A program made the translations under genes and the position numbers. Shown here piece by piece: positions 22,533 to 33,213 of a stretch of 64,000 bases of DNA (the stretch's first letter is position 1; each line of letters starts with the position of its first letter). Source of the stretch: Pictodentalium vernedei (Eukaryota > Mollusca > Scaphopoda > Dentaliida > Dentaliidae). Where the stretch lies: assembly GCA_031216915.1 (NCBI GenBank), contig CM062289.1:249049113-249113112 (forward strand), given 5' to 3'. Under the pieces are notes generated by a model. It had not been told where the DNA came from. It saw only the letters and a list, made by a program, of their open reading frames with translations, and did not search any database.

Positions 22533-24033
22533 AACTCTATACTTGCTTCTCAAAGTGTATAAAGACTGTTCGTATAATTATGAAAACATTTTCTCCCGAT
22601 CGTGCTTTCTGAAACATGGAAACAACAAAAATACTAAAAAGTTGAGTGCTGCTGCTATCGGCAATAGATATTAGCCTAGGCAACTGTAATTTGTAATCCA
22701 AGCAAGAATCGTCACAGGAAGTTAACGAACGAAAATTGGTGAGACCGGTAAATATGGCTGATGAATACGTTATATTTAGACTAAACATTCCTCAGAAAAT
22801 CAAGAGAAAGAGACATGGCTATGACGATGTCAGCCATCACGTTTCAGATCTTACTTCATCGCCGATCACAGCAAGAATTTTCCCTTTTATTGCAGAATGT
22901 GCCATTCTTGCTTGTTTATCAATCGATCATGTGATCATGTGACGATGAACGGAAGTTTATAAAAGCAATTTGGGGGTCCTACTAAACATCAAGAAGAACC
23001 AAAGAAGTAAGTTTCTACACAATCGTACCAACGGCAACTCGTACCAGTCAAGTCGTACCCAAAATTGGACGACTCGTACCCATTTTCGGCTGGACAACTC
23101 GTACCCACAATTGGACAACTCGTACCCAAGGTTGGACAACTCGTACCCATGGCTGGTCAACTTGTACTTGGTGTTTAATTGTATGGACGAAGGCCGTTAA
23201 TGGCCAAAGAACTATAGAAGCGGTGTTTTTGCTTTTGTTTCATCCGTTTAAGGTGCTGCTATAATAGTAATGGAAATCAGTTTACTTGGAAATTCCTTCG
23301 TCAGATATTCCATGAATATGAATGAAATATACACAAAGTTTACGTCTAAACGACGGCTGTGATACACAGAACAGGAAACATATATTCATTGACCGTACTT
23401 TGTTGATTGCAGGCACCAGTGGTTCCTGAAAGTCTGCAATCGTATTCGTACAAGAACTGGCGTGAATGACAACCCCCCCCCCCTCCAACCCCGACACCCG
23501 GTTTCTGTGCTTCAGTATTGGGAAATAGAGTACTGGAGAAAACTAAAAGGCCTTGCATCTAGGCCTAGGCTCCGCAAATTATCAGGGTGAAAACCATAGC
23601 CTTCGTCGCATTAACTCTTGCCTTTCCTAATTAATAATGCCACTCTCTACCTTTAGATTATTTTTCGTGTGGCAAAGTTACATCACTGGTGAGGCGCCAC
23701 TCCGGTCAGGCGAGAAAGGATTTCATTGTAAATTGAGAGTCCAGCCGGATTTTGTACTTGAAGCATAGCACATTTACCCGCTCGGAAGAAAAACGGCAAA
23801 CAATGACCAGTGATAGACTGAATCAAGAAGATCACAAATGATGTTCATTTAAAAAAAATCTAATTAAAAAGCTCTAATACATCTCTCTCTATGAGTTAAC
23901 CAGCTCGCATCAACTGATTTCTGTCGGAAATTTTAAGGTCAACACCGACACACCTGAAAACTCGACAGTCATTTAATTTAGACTTACCCGGCAGTGACAG
24001 GTGTGAGATCACGAAGAATTATTTTGTATCGTC

Positions 24034-25564
24034 CGTTTATTCCCACTCAGCCAACCTTCCTAAAATACCAGTTAACAGGTGTGAATTACAGAAAGGTGTT
24101 AGGTTGGCTGAACGCAACTTTTGCAGTAGAGGATTAGGCTATAGTCTGTATCGTCTTACCTACATAATCAAACAACATCATATCAAAATACATCTCAACT
24201 TTATAATAAAATCTATAAGTACCTTCACATTATTTCAATTTTAGTAATTTACTTGCTTCGTCACCAAATTCAAAAACGTCCAGATTGCCACTATTGAGTC
24301 TGTTCTTCAGTGTTTTCAAATGATTGTCTATCGTTCTGTAACGCTTTCGTCTTTTTGGTGCGAGACCTCCGGATTCAAGTTGAATCATTTTTGCTTCGTT
24401 GGTTGCCTGCAATTTCTTTAGCAACACAAGGAAAGAGTATATGTTTGAGTGAGCAGCTCTGCACATTTTTTTTATTTTGCTGTGCCAACCTTCCGCATTG
24501 TTGGTTGTTCTTGCGCCGTCGTTGTTGTGATGGTTCCATTTGCTGATGGGAACACCCTCTACCCATTGTTCGGTAACATAGTCAGTAAATGCGGTGACAT
24601 CCACGGAAATGTCCTCGGCTGATTCTAAAGCATTTAGCCAGAAATCTTCAACATGTTGGACGGGAATGAGTGGAAGAACAGCAGCCCTCCGGACAAGAAG
24701 TTTGACGTCATCATCTTGATTGTAATGTCTCACTAAACCAACGGATTGAGTCTTCCTCCAGATACACTGTGTAAAGTGGAAAAAACAACCTTTAACCACC
24801 ACGGAAGTAAACACGCACTCCAAAACGTTCATCACCGCCGTCTCGAAGTCTATCATGAATGTATCTGGTGCAAACGTTAAGTTTCGTTGAAGAATCTCAT
24901 CCTTCAGAATGTTGAAAAATATTGAGTAAGTTGATTGAGTTTTATTTGGCAGAAGCGCGAACACCAAGGGGAAAACTTTACGGTCAACCATTCCATGAAT
25001 ACAATACAGCTGATAAAACAACTCGGGACAAGAATAGAATGTTCCATCTGCAAAAATAATGTCAGAATTGCACAATCGTCGCAAATTGTCGTCAGTGCTA
25101 AAAACTAAGATTCGTCGGTTCTGTTCATCTACTATGTCACGCAATAGAAACCGTTCTCCAGCAAAAGTTTTTGTCCATTCATCACCAAGTTCAATTTGGT
25201 TTTGCTCTCGTGGCAACTTTGGAAGAACTTTTTAATCGATTCCTAAATATCAAACACCGTGTAAACAAGACAGCGGCAGAATATTTTATTTTTGCAAAAC
25301 AAGACATCAAAAACAATGATAACATATAACAAATTAGAAAAAACAACATAACTGCAGAATATTTTAAAAATTAAGACAATATTTTAATTTGCAAAAAATG
25401 ATTTTTATTTTGCAAAAAAAAAAATGACAATTTATATGCTACAGACTATAACAAGGATTAAGCAAGTGTGAAAAAAAGGTTGGCTAGACGCTACTCCTGA
25501 TCATTAAAAGGTTGGCCAGACGCTACTAATGAAATTAAAAAGGTTGGCTAGGTGGGACGACACC
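24034..25564 (-). mobile_element. MULE M0a: compact transposase-bearing element nested in M0
   Basis: Flanked by a perfect 8-bp duplication GTATCGTC (24026-24033 and 25565-25572). The ends carry TCCCACTCAGCCAACCTT at the left and AAGGTTGGCTAGGTGGGA at the right. Subterminal copies of GGTTGGC(T/C)AGACGCTAC lie at about 25476-25545, and GTTAGGTTGGCTGAACGC at about 24098. Contains the transposase frame 24230-25216. Confidence 0.82.
24230..25216 (-). CDS. MULE-type DDE transposase, uninterrupted exon
   Basis: A 328-codon frame without interruption. It matches the Mutator-like (MULE) transposase domain: first aspartate in FADGTF (residue 57), second in MIDFE (residue 123), GCFFHF (C144, H147), and the motif TTNNAEGWH (about 238-245), which recurs in all MULE copies of this window and probably carries the glutamate. 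A basic C-terminal stretch PKRRKRYRTID follows. The frame has no ATG at its start (it opens at a TTG just after an in-frame stop), so either a small upstream exon is spliced on or the element has lost its N-terminus; no PHD or FLYWCH finger is visible within M0a. Product would cut and join element ends in the nucleus. Confidence 0.85.
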   Translation of the reverse strand: MPREQNQIELGDEWTKTFAGERFLLRDIVDEQNRRILVFSTDDNLRRLCNSDIIFADGTFYSCPELFYQLYCIHGMVDRKVFPLVFALLPNKTQSTYSIFFNILKDEILQRNLTFAPDTFMIDFETAVMNVLECVFTSVVVKGCFFHFTQCIWRKTQSVGLVRHYNQDDDVKLLVRRAAVLPLIPVQHVEDFWLNALESAEDISVDVTAFTDYVTEQWVEGVPISKWNHHNNDGARTTNNAEGWHSKIKKMCRAAHSNIYSFLVLLKKLQATNEAKMIQLESGGLAPKRRKRYRTIDNHLKTLKNRLNSGNLDVFEFGDEASKLLKLK

Positions 25565-25764
25565 GTATCGTCTATTACCTTATAGTTGATTGGTGTTTAA
25601 TTTTCTTCCAATTATCTATGCATATTATTATCGCCAATTAAGTTAATCTTCCAGTTGGGAGGTGTGTTTTTCTAACAATTATCTTCCATGACAATCATGA
25701 ACATTAAATGATAATTAGCATTTTTGTAAGGTTTGCAATTAGACTATAAATGTGAATAAAAGCG

Positions 25765-25768
<4 letters not shown>

Positions 25769-25801
<33 letters not shown>
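25769..25801. repeat. (TC)n microsatellite
   Basis: About 16 uninterrupted TC units inside the outer M0 element. Confidence 0.95.
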
Positions 25802-25802
<1 letters not shown>

Positions 25803-26092
25803 GGCACCTGACTCTCGTGCCTCCACCGATCGAAACAAAAATTGGCACAGGTCTATATAGATGTAATTTGACAAGGAAAGGACTTCTGATGGACCATGAT
25901 CGCGTCCGACATCGCGTTAATCCTTCAACTAATGAAGGGGTGGGTTAGGGTGGGGGAATGAGCCCCGATCGCATCTGATTTGGCATTAACCCTGCAACAC
26001 GTGAACTGCTGGGTATGACTACCAGTACCACAAAATATTACGTAGAAAAGCCCTCAGAAGTTTAACGAAGAGCCAAAGATTACCCGATTGTG

Positions 26093-26130
26093 GGGAGGGG
26101 GCGGGGGTGGGGGTGGGGGTGGGAGTGGGT
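26093..26130 (+). other. G-rich tract, potential G-quadruplex
   Basis: Six runs of four or more G spaced by single bases (GGGGGCGGGGGTGGGGGT...). Structure-forming potential only; no promoter context seen. Confidence 0.6.
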
Positions 26131-26559
26131 CGTCTCTCGTATCTACGCCACTGTATTAATATATAATTTAAATATTTCCTGTTTCCTTCGAATTGATCTC
26201 TTGATGAAATGTTCATACCGACGAAATTGACTTTCGGCGAAGTCTGTTCAGACTGTTCTGCTGAGATAAATGCTAAAAATGGAAAGTTTTTGCCTTTATG
26301 CACACCCATTGAAAGCAGACACAAATCTTCTCAAGTCCTTCAGCCAATATTCACCTTCGCCCATACAATTAAAGACTAGGTGCATGTTGACCAACTGTGG
26401 GTACGAGTTGTCCAACCTTGGGTACGAGTTGTCCAACCTTGGGTTCGAGGTGTCCAACTGTGGGTACGAGTTGTCCAGCCGAAAGTGGGTAAGAGTCGTC
26501 CAATTTTAAGTACGACTTGACTGGTACGAGTTGCCGTGGGTACGAGTTGTCCTGATACC

Positions 26560-27379
26560 AAAAAATAAAGATAATGTCCATTTAGTTCAATTTTTATAGT
26601 TTTATGTGCAACGTTTATGTTATTTATTTGGTGATTTTATTGTTTCCTTTTTCTGTTGAAAAAAGGTCCGAAAAATGTGTATAACGTTTGTAATTTTACG
26701 AAAAGAGTTGACCCCTGGTGTGTTTACAGCCAGCACTTTTTTTACCTTTTTGATTAATTTTCTCAACTATTACGTGTTATTTTAGTAATCTGCTATAAAT
26801 AGTGAAGATAATAAGCTAAAAATAATATGTTTGTGCCGATGTTTTTTTTTTTTTTTGCTTCCTTTTATCTCTAAAAAAGAGTGTTTTCCGTGATTATTCG
26901 AAGTGAAGTTCAGTTTTCTTGTCAGTTGAGCGTCATGGGCCTCATGGCGCTATCTAATCGGCGGTGAATTTTGGATTGAGATGGAAATTAAGATGGAAAA
27001 TTAATTCGTTGGAGGCTTCTCTTTTTCCATGGACGAATAAATGTTTATTGTACATTTTGTAGTTTTACCTTATACATATATTCAAATCAATTCATACAAA
27101 CATGGTGTATTTTCAGCTTCAAATACAACTTTTGTGAATGAATGAATGACACCTATCTTTATCACTAAAAAAGTCCTAACTAAAGTTAAACACTCTATAA
27201 GCGATGCGAGCGTTGTAATAAAGTATACTATTAGGTAACAACATTTCTTCCCAGTTTACAAATTTTGATATTGTGTGATGCCTCAAATGTGAGCATTGCA
27301 AAACAAAGACAATAATTAACTTAAATGAGAAATTGTAATTTGTTACTTTATCGCAGCGCTGGGAACGCTCGTATTGCGT
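26560..27379. other. No gene seen
   Basis: AT-rich, with no domain-bearing frame or element end recognised. Confidence 0.4.
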
Positions 27380-27557
27380 CTACCCTTATAAAAAAGTACC
27401 ATGGTAAATCCCCAAAATACCCTGGTAATACCATGGTATACCATGGTATTACCAGGGTATTTTGGGATTTACCATGGTTTACCATGGTACTGTTTTATAT
27501 ACCATGGTATTACCAGTGTATTTTGGGATTTACCATGGTACTTTTTTATAAGGGTAG
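27380..27557. mobile_element. Palindromic MITE built from ACCATGGTA steps
   Basis: Ends CTACCCTTATAAAAAAGTAC and GTACTTTTTTATAAGGGTAG are exact reverse complements. The interior is a chain of ACCATGGTA palindromes with CCCAAAATACCCTGGTA arms. No coding capacity. Confidence 0.85.
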
Positions 27558-27624
27558 TGTGTAAAAGCCTTAATTTATATGAATTTGCATATTTCACTCC
27601 TGAAGTTTCTACCGAAAACATTAC

Positions 27625-28521
27625 TACGGAAGCCCTGGAGGGACATTTTTTGTTACTAGTTATTACTTACTTGTTATTACAAATAACAAATAACAAATAA
27701 CAAGTAAGTAATAACAAATAAGTAATAACAAATAATAAATAACAAGTAAGTAATAACGAATAAGTAATAACAAATAACAAATAAGTAATAACAAGTAAGT
27801 AATAACAAATAAGTAATAAGAAATAAGTAATAACAAATAACAAGTGAGTAATAACAAATAAGTAATAAGTAAGTAATAACAAATAAGTAATAACAAATAA
27901 CAAGTAAGTAAAAACAAATAAGTAATAACCAATAAGTAATAACAAATAAGAAGTAACAAATAAGTAATATTATTACTTATTTGTTATTACTTATTTGTTA
28001 TTTGCTATTACTTATTTGTTATTTGTTATTACTTATTTGTTATTACTTATTTGTTATTTCTTATTACTTATTTGTTATTTCTTATTACTTATTTGTTATT
28101 TTATTACTTATTTGTTATTTCTTATTCGTTATTACTTATTTGTTATTACTTATTTGTTATTACTTATTTGTTATTACTTAATTGTTATTTGTTATTATTT
28201 ATTTGTTATTTGTTATTTGTTATTACTTATTTGTTATTTCTTATTTGTTATTACTTATTTGTTATTACTTACTTGTTATTACTTATTTGTTATTACTTAC
28301 TTGTTAATACTTATTTGTTATTACTTATTTGTTATTTGTTATTTGCAATAACAAATAAGGAATAAGTGCCCGATCACCCTCCCTACTATGGACAGGCTGC
28401 AATTTTTATTACTTATTTGTTATTACTGACTTGTTATTACTTATTTGTTATTACTTATTTGTTATTTGTAATAACAAGTAAGTAATAACTAGTAACAAAA
28501 AATGTCCCTCCAGGGCTTCCG
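27625..28521. mobile_element. Foldback element made of TAACAAATAAGTAA repeats
   Basis: The terminal arms CGGAAGCCCTGGAGGGACAT (left) and ATGTCCCTCCAGGGCTTCCG (right) are inverted, and AACATTAC flanks both sides (27617-27624, 28522-28529). The left half is an array of AAATAAGTAATAAC units and the right half the exact inverse (TTACTTATTTGTTATT), switching at about 27968. A 45-bp non-repetitive island lies at about 28358-28405. Long Leu/Tyr-rich frames here come from the repeat. Confidence 0.88.
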
Positions 28522-28529
28522 AACATTAC

Positions 28530-29047
28530 CGGTAAAAATCAGTTGGGCAATTTATTTCTCCTTACATTCACGCGGGAACTAAATTTACAAATCTTCCGTT
28601 TAGTAAGATTTTACTTCAGTTTGGTGATATAGAATACGGTCACAATATGGAAAATTAGCGATGATTTCTCCTCACTACCCGGCACCTTTCTCTATTCTTC
28701 TTTATTTCGATGCCCCGACATCTGCGGGTGTCAGAAAAAAAAACAACAAATTGTATATACTTAATTACACATACAAATTCACCCTCATTCTCTAAGCTTG
28801 CAATAGATTAAGCCTGTATTAACTTCAATCCCAAGACAATAAAGACATAAAACCTCCGTGAACAATAGGTATATCCGGAGCCTTCTATTAACTTACAAAT
28901 TAACGGCTGACCAAAGTGTTATTATTACTGTCATGTTACATCTGAGTAATTAGAAAGGTCGGAAGGTGGATCTGATTGTTTTTTACAAATATTACATACC
29001 ATTCTTGATTTTTTCCGTTATGTCTTTTTGAAAGCTTGGCTACATTA
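28530..29047. other. No gene seen
   Basis: AT-rich spacer between the foldback and the family E element. Confidence 0.4.
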
Positions 29048-30715
29048 TTAGCTCACCTGACTGAAAATCAGGGTGAGCTATTCTGATCACTTTTTGTCCG
29101 TCGTCTGTCGTCCGTCGTACGTCGTGAAGGTGGTGTTTGGGTCATTTTCTCCCAAGCCACGGACTGCAGTTCAATGAAAATTCACATGAGTAGCGGTTAT
29201 ACAGGGGCATTTGGATCTTTCTTCAAATTGGGTTTCTGCTCATATTGTGGAGTGGGGTGGGGCCAAAATGCACAAAAATTTTAAAAATCTTCTTCTCGTG
29301 AACCAGCTGTAGCAGAGACTTGATATTTGGTATGCAGTTTCCATTTGAACCAGCTGTAGCAGAGACTTGATATTTGGTATGCAGCTTCCATTTGAGGTGT
29401 AGACTCAAATTTGTTCAAGAGAAGTTTGACGGGCAATATTTGCCTTTGTTCTGAGAGAGGCAAGAATTTTTGCCCCGCCCAGAATTTCTATTTTCTGAAC
29501 CGAGAGGCCAATTTGAACCAAATTTAATATGAGGTATTATTGGGTTATAAGTAGTTGATTTATGCCAAAAAATTTTTTCCTGCAGCCCCGTGGGAACCTC
29601 AGGAGCCAAAAATCGAAAAAAAACTCCGAAAACGTCTATATCTCCAAAACTGCACGGCACTGAGAATTTTTATTTGGTGTGAGGCTTCCTTGGGACCAAC
29701 AGAAAGGAAGGGTAAAAAAAATTGCCATCAGTTTTGTCATAAGGTACTTTTTCGGGACTTTGAAAAAATGCTGAGTCAGCATTTTTTAACACTGTGGGCA
29801 ATGGGAAAAAATTAAAGAATCGTTTGCTTCCAAACCTCTGCTCCAAAAGCTTTCATATTTTACATATAACATCTTTGGAATATTGATTCACATATTTGTT
29901 GAAATCAAATCCCTCGGTCCATATTTGGGTTCCCTATGGGAGCCCAAATGTTCAAATTAGTGCACTATGAGGAATATTCTTTAAAAATCATCTTCTTCAG
30001 ATCTACCAATAAGAATCTTTTGATATTTGATATGCAGCATGCTTAGGGGGGTGAGATTCAAGTTTGTTCAAGCCAAGTCCCTGGGTTCATATTTAGGCTG
30101 AAAATTTGGGGTCTCAGTCCGGACATAGAAATTTTGGACCAAAATGCGGAAATGAGTTTTTTTTATGCGTTTCGGTCAATTTTAAGACAAAATTTATTTT
30201 TTTTTACACCGAAAATTTGGGGTCCGGGTGGGACTTAGAAATTTTGGATCAAAATCCGGAAATGAGTTTTTTGTTTTTTTATGCGTTTTGGTAAATTTTA
30301 AGACAAATTTTTTTTTTTTTATTTTGCACTGAAAATCTGGGGTCCGGGTGGGACGTAGAAATTTTGGACCAAAATCCGGAAATTAGTTTTTGGGTTTTTT
30401 ATGCGTTTTGATCAATTTTAAGAAGAAAAAAAAATTTTAGTCTGAAAATATTTTGTTTGGGACTTCGAAAATTTCCGAACAAAAATTTTTAAAAATCCTT
30501 TTTTTTATGCGTTTATCTCAATTTTGGGACGTAAAAGTGCAGGAACTGAAAATAGAAGGAAAATCCTGTGTATTGTGTGGGCACAATCGCTTCATCTAGT
30601 TGGAATATGCTTTTCTTAGGAGGGGCGTATGCAGCTTATTCAAATCAAGTCCCTGGTTTGATATTTAGACTACCATGTCAGGTGAGCGTCCTCAGGCCCC
30701 CTGGGGCCTCTTGTT
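29048..30715 (+). mobile_element. Non-coding element, family E, second copy
   Basis: Left hairpin TTAGCTCACCTGACTGAAAA with ATCAGGGTGAGCTA, followed by TCCGTCGTCTGTCGTCCGTC; right end GGTGAGCGTCC with the hairpin AGGCCCCCTGGGGCCT. These are the ends of 16601-18551 in opposite orientation. Subunits include CAGCTGTAGCAGAGACTTGA and, at 30106-30470, a separate set of about 115-bp units around GAAATTTTGGA(C/T)C with AAAAT(C/G)CGGAAATGAG. No coding domain. Confidence 0.72.
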
Positions 30716-31352
30716 TATTATTCATTCAGTCCCCGTTCACACCAGAATTTCGAGTTAACTCCCCTGATCGGACCGTTTGTTGGTTAGGATTTTTTTCGCC
30801 CCCCCCCCCCCCCCCATCCCCCTGTACACACGCCTACAGTCATGAGATTCGTTCTCAAAGCATTAATTTTGCACAGTTTTCTCGGAGTAGACATCCGAGC
30901 CCTCAACGACGGCAGGGCATAATGGCGTAGAAACCGGAAGTGGGGCTGGGGTGGGGTAGGGGGTTTTAACCCCCCCCCCCCAAACGGCCCAAATCCATCC
31001 GACGCATTCTGCTTCGGCTATCGCTGCCTGATGAAATGTTTATCTCCACCCACTCACCCAATAAAAATAATATGTTGCCTTTCTACGCATTTACGCAACT
31101 GGTTAGCCCCTCCCCCATTATAGCAACCTACCTAAGCGCCTGGAGATAATTCACTCACGTTTGAGATACTGTCTAGATAAGAGTTCCACCACTCTCGTGA
31201 GTTTCGGCCCAAACTTCACCGGGAAATTAATTTGAACTAAAGATTAAACTTCAATTTTACAAATGCCAAACAAATATATATTCGAAATGTCAGTAAAAAT
31301 AAAAATAGAAACTGACCGACCAGTAAAAAAATACTGTTAGGAAAATATGCTA
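30716..31352. other. No gene seen; C-runs
   Basis: Homopolymer C-runs at about 30799-30815 and 30970-30980. No recognisable domain in the frames present. Confidence 0.4.
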
Positions 31353-31371
31353 CGCCCCCCCCCCCCCCCGA

Positions 31372-31454
<83 letters not shown>
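31353..31454. repeat. C-run followed by (CA)n microsatellite
   Basis: About 17 C, then some 40 CA units. It produces artefactual Cys/Val frames on the minus strand. Confidence 0.95.
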
Positions 31455-31458
<4 letters not shown>

Positions 31459-31533
31459 ACATGAGGTAAAACTTGAACCGACGGGCGAACATCTTTAGAT
31501 TAAATTCAATACTATTACGAAGGGTATTAAGGA

Positions 31534-31782
31534 TTAACCCTTTACCGAAAACGAAAGAAGACGACTCTTGCAAATAAAATTCTTTAATAACTATTTTTTT
31601 CATTTTTTTGCGTCAAAAAACATAGCTTGTGAGCCCTCATTGGAACGAGCTCGACGAGCTCGTTCCAATGAGGTGTCATAAGGTATGTTTTTGAGACAAA
31701 AAATGAAAAATAATAAAAATTAAATGGTGATTTTTGCGAAAGGCGCTGGCCGGTTTGGTCGTTACGTTGGGTAAAGGGTTAA
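31534..31782. mobile_element. Palindromic MITE, second copy of the 9249-9501 family
   Basis: Ends TTAACCCTTTACC and GGGTAAAGGGTTAA; the centre TCATTGGAACGAGCTC with GAGCTCGTTCCAATGA is the same as in the copy at 9249. The arms between ends and centre differ greatly from that copy. Confidence 0.85.
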
Positions 31783-32259
31783 AAAGGTAGCCAGATGTGA
31801 AGTGTTTAATATTTATAACCATATGATTTCATGGATACCATGAAGTGCCACGAAGATGGCCGACGCTTGGATCATTAAAAATACCAAAATAAATGTTTTT
31901 AGGGCATGCGGACGATTCGGCACCGGGACGATTCGGCACCTGCCATTTTGGACGTTTCGGCACTTGGTCTTGGACGATTCGGCTCCTGGGATTGGTCGAT
32001 TCGACACCTGGGACTGGTCGATTCGCCACCTGGGTTTGTGTGTATTTTTTCATTTATTATACAAGCGAAAACATTTTAATTGGAGAAAACACTTTTTGTT
32101 TGATTGTTTCTTTGTTTTATGATAAATAAACTATGATTTAGTTATGTAAACTGTAATACCTATTGATAATTAAAAGAGGCCGAAAGTATTGTATCGAGTG
32201 TTATTTTTCTTTCAAGCTTCATTCAATATCAATGTGCCATTTGAGGTGCCGTCTTCATC

Positions 32260-33213
32260 CGTTTCGTTTACATTTCGCACTTCTGATCTCAAAGTGTGAA
32301 CACCTCGACTATCATGGAGTTACCTGCTGGACTTGAGAAAGCCATATCAGCTCTGGGCGTCTCATGGCCTATCTCCTGGACTATCCAGGAAATAGGCATG
32401 AGCGTCTATCTGAAACTGGAGTTTGAAGTAGGGAAATCCAATACACCACCCTCTTCGGGGAGAGGTAGTACCTTTGAAGAGAGGATCGCCTCTCCCACTG
32501 GTCCTCACCCGAAGGGGCACGGAGGTCCTGAAAAGAGAGAGCCGAAGAGAAGGAAGAAGAGTCCATCGACCAAGCACAGGGGCGCCCGGCGCTTGGATGC
32601 CTTCCGGAATAGGAAGAAAGAGTTGAGTGAGGGGATGGAGGTCGTGGAGGCAGCCGCCAGTTCCCCACCTAGTCCCACTGGTGCACCCAACCAACTGCCG
32701 GTTTCTGAGCCGGTACAGTTGGATGTGGAACGCCCAGTGGAGATTGAGGAGGAACTGGAAGTTGCATTTTCGCCACCTCCCACCCCTCACTCCCCTCTTC
32801 CTTCACTACCGGATAGCCCGGGAGTGGAAATCGCAACCGAACAGCCACCTCAATCCTCAGCCACCACCTACGTCGACTTGGAAACTGTAAAGAGGAACAT
32901 AGCTGAAGCCAACAGAATGATAGAAGAGTGCCAAGAATACAGGAAAGAATCCCAGACGATATCCAACGCAGCTTTAGAAGCACTCCAAAACATGAATCAA
33001 CCATCATCGTCATCACCATCCACATCTCCTTGCCAACCACCTCCTAAGAAAAAGAGCCGTAAGAAGCCCAAGTGGGGATAAGCCTCCTCCCTCCTCCTTT
33101 TCCTCCTCTACCACGCCTTGACATAATACAAAAACATACAGCTAACGAGGGTCGAAAGGAGCTTGTTCCCTATACCGTCACTGCGCGCCTTCGGCGCGCG
33201 AAACCATTCGTTC
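32260..33213 (+). mobile_element. ORF1-only retroelement with 15-bp target duplication
   Basis: Bounded by the perfect duplication GGTGCCGTCTTCATC (32245-32259 and 33214-33228). The insert carries one intact open frame (32314-33081), a Pyr-rich 3' region (CCTCCTCCTTTTCCTCCTC), and an end TGCGCGCCTTCGGCGCGCGA with CATTCGTTC. No poly-A tail and no reverse transcriptase. The end resembles the LINE tails at 3430 and 19020, so mobilisation in trans by that LINE is inferred. A truncated copy is at 16092-16330. Confidence 0.8.
32314..33081 (+). CDS. ORF1-like protein, 255 residues, family unknown
   Basis: Uninterrupted from the first ATG (MELPAGLEKAISALGVSW), which lies just inside the target duplication. 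Residues 1-45 could be a small folded segment (WTIQEIGMSVYLKLEFEV), followed by a strongly basic linker (EKREPKRRKKSPSTKHRGAR, RLDAFRNRKKE), a Pro/Ser/Glu-rich middle, a predicted helix near the C-terminus (KRNIAEANRMIEECQEYRKE), and a basic end KKKSRKKPK. The basic tracts and helix fit a nucleic-acid-binding ORF1-type protein, but I do not recognise the family; function is inference. Intactness suggests recent insertion. Confidence 0.55.
   Translation: MELPAGLEKAISALGVSWPISWTIQEIGMSVYLKLEFEVGKSNTPPSSGRGSTFEERIASPTGPHPKGHGGPEKREPKRRKKSPSTKHRGARRLDAFRNRKKELSEGMEVVEAAASSPPSPTGAPNQLPVSEPVQLDVERPVEIEEELEVAFSPPPTPHSPLPSLPDSPGVEIATEQPPQSSATTYVDLETVKRNIAEANRMIEECQEYRKESQTISNAALEALQNMNQPSSSSPSTSPCQPPPKKKSRKKPKWG

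Larger units (their letters stand above)
23011..26559. mobile_element. MULE M0 (outer): minisatellite TIRs, GGACAACTCGTACCC type
   Basis: The left array (about 23011-23170) has units such as TTGGACAACTCGTACCCA; the right array (about 26385-26559) is its inverted copy, matching unit by unit including the variant CAGTCAAGTCGTAC and the unit with TTCGGCTGGACAAC. Inside sit the separate element M0a (24034-25564), a (TC)n tract and a G-rich tract. Its own transposase is not recognisable. Flanking AAGAAGTA and AAAAAATA agree at 6 of 8 positions, so the exact ends are tentative. Confidence 0.75.

Noticed and set aside
27663..28365. Several Leu/Tyr-rich frames that look like multi-pass membrane proteins
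   Set aside because: They are translations of the AAATAAGTAATAAC array in various frames and would not exist without the repeat.
31237..31603. Cys/Val repeat frames
   Set aside because: Generated by the (CA)n microsatellite and C-run.
32362..33040. Minus-strand frames opposite the ORF1-like gene
   Set aside because: Shadows of the plus-strand frame, which alone has a boundary-compatible start and a repeat family partner.
32260..33213. Endogenous retrovirus gag
   Set aside because: No LTRs, no zinc knuckle or capsid-like motif, and the long target duplication with LINE-like tail fits target-primed retroposition.
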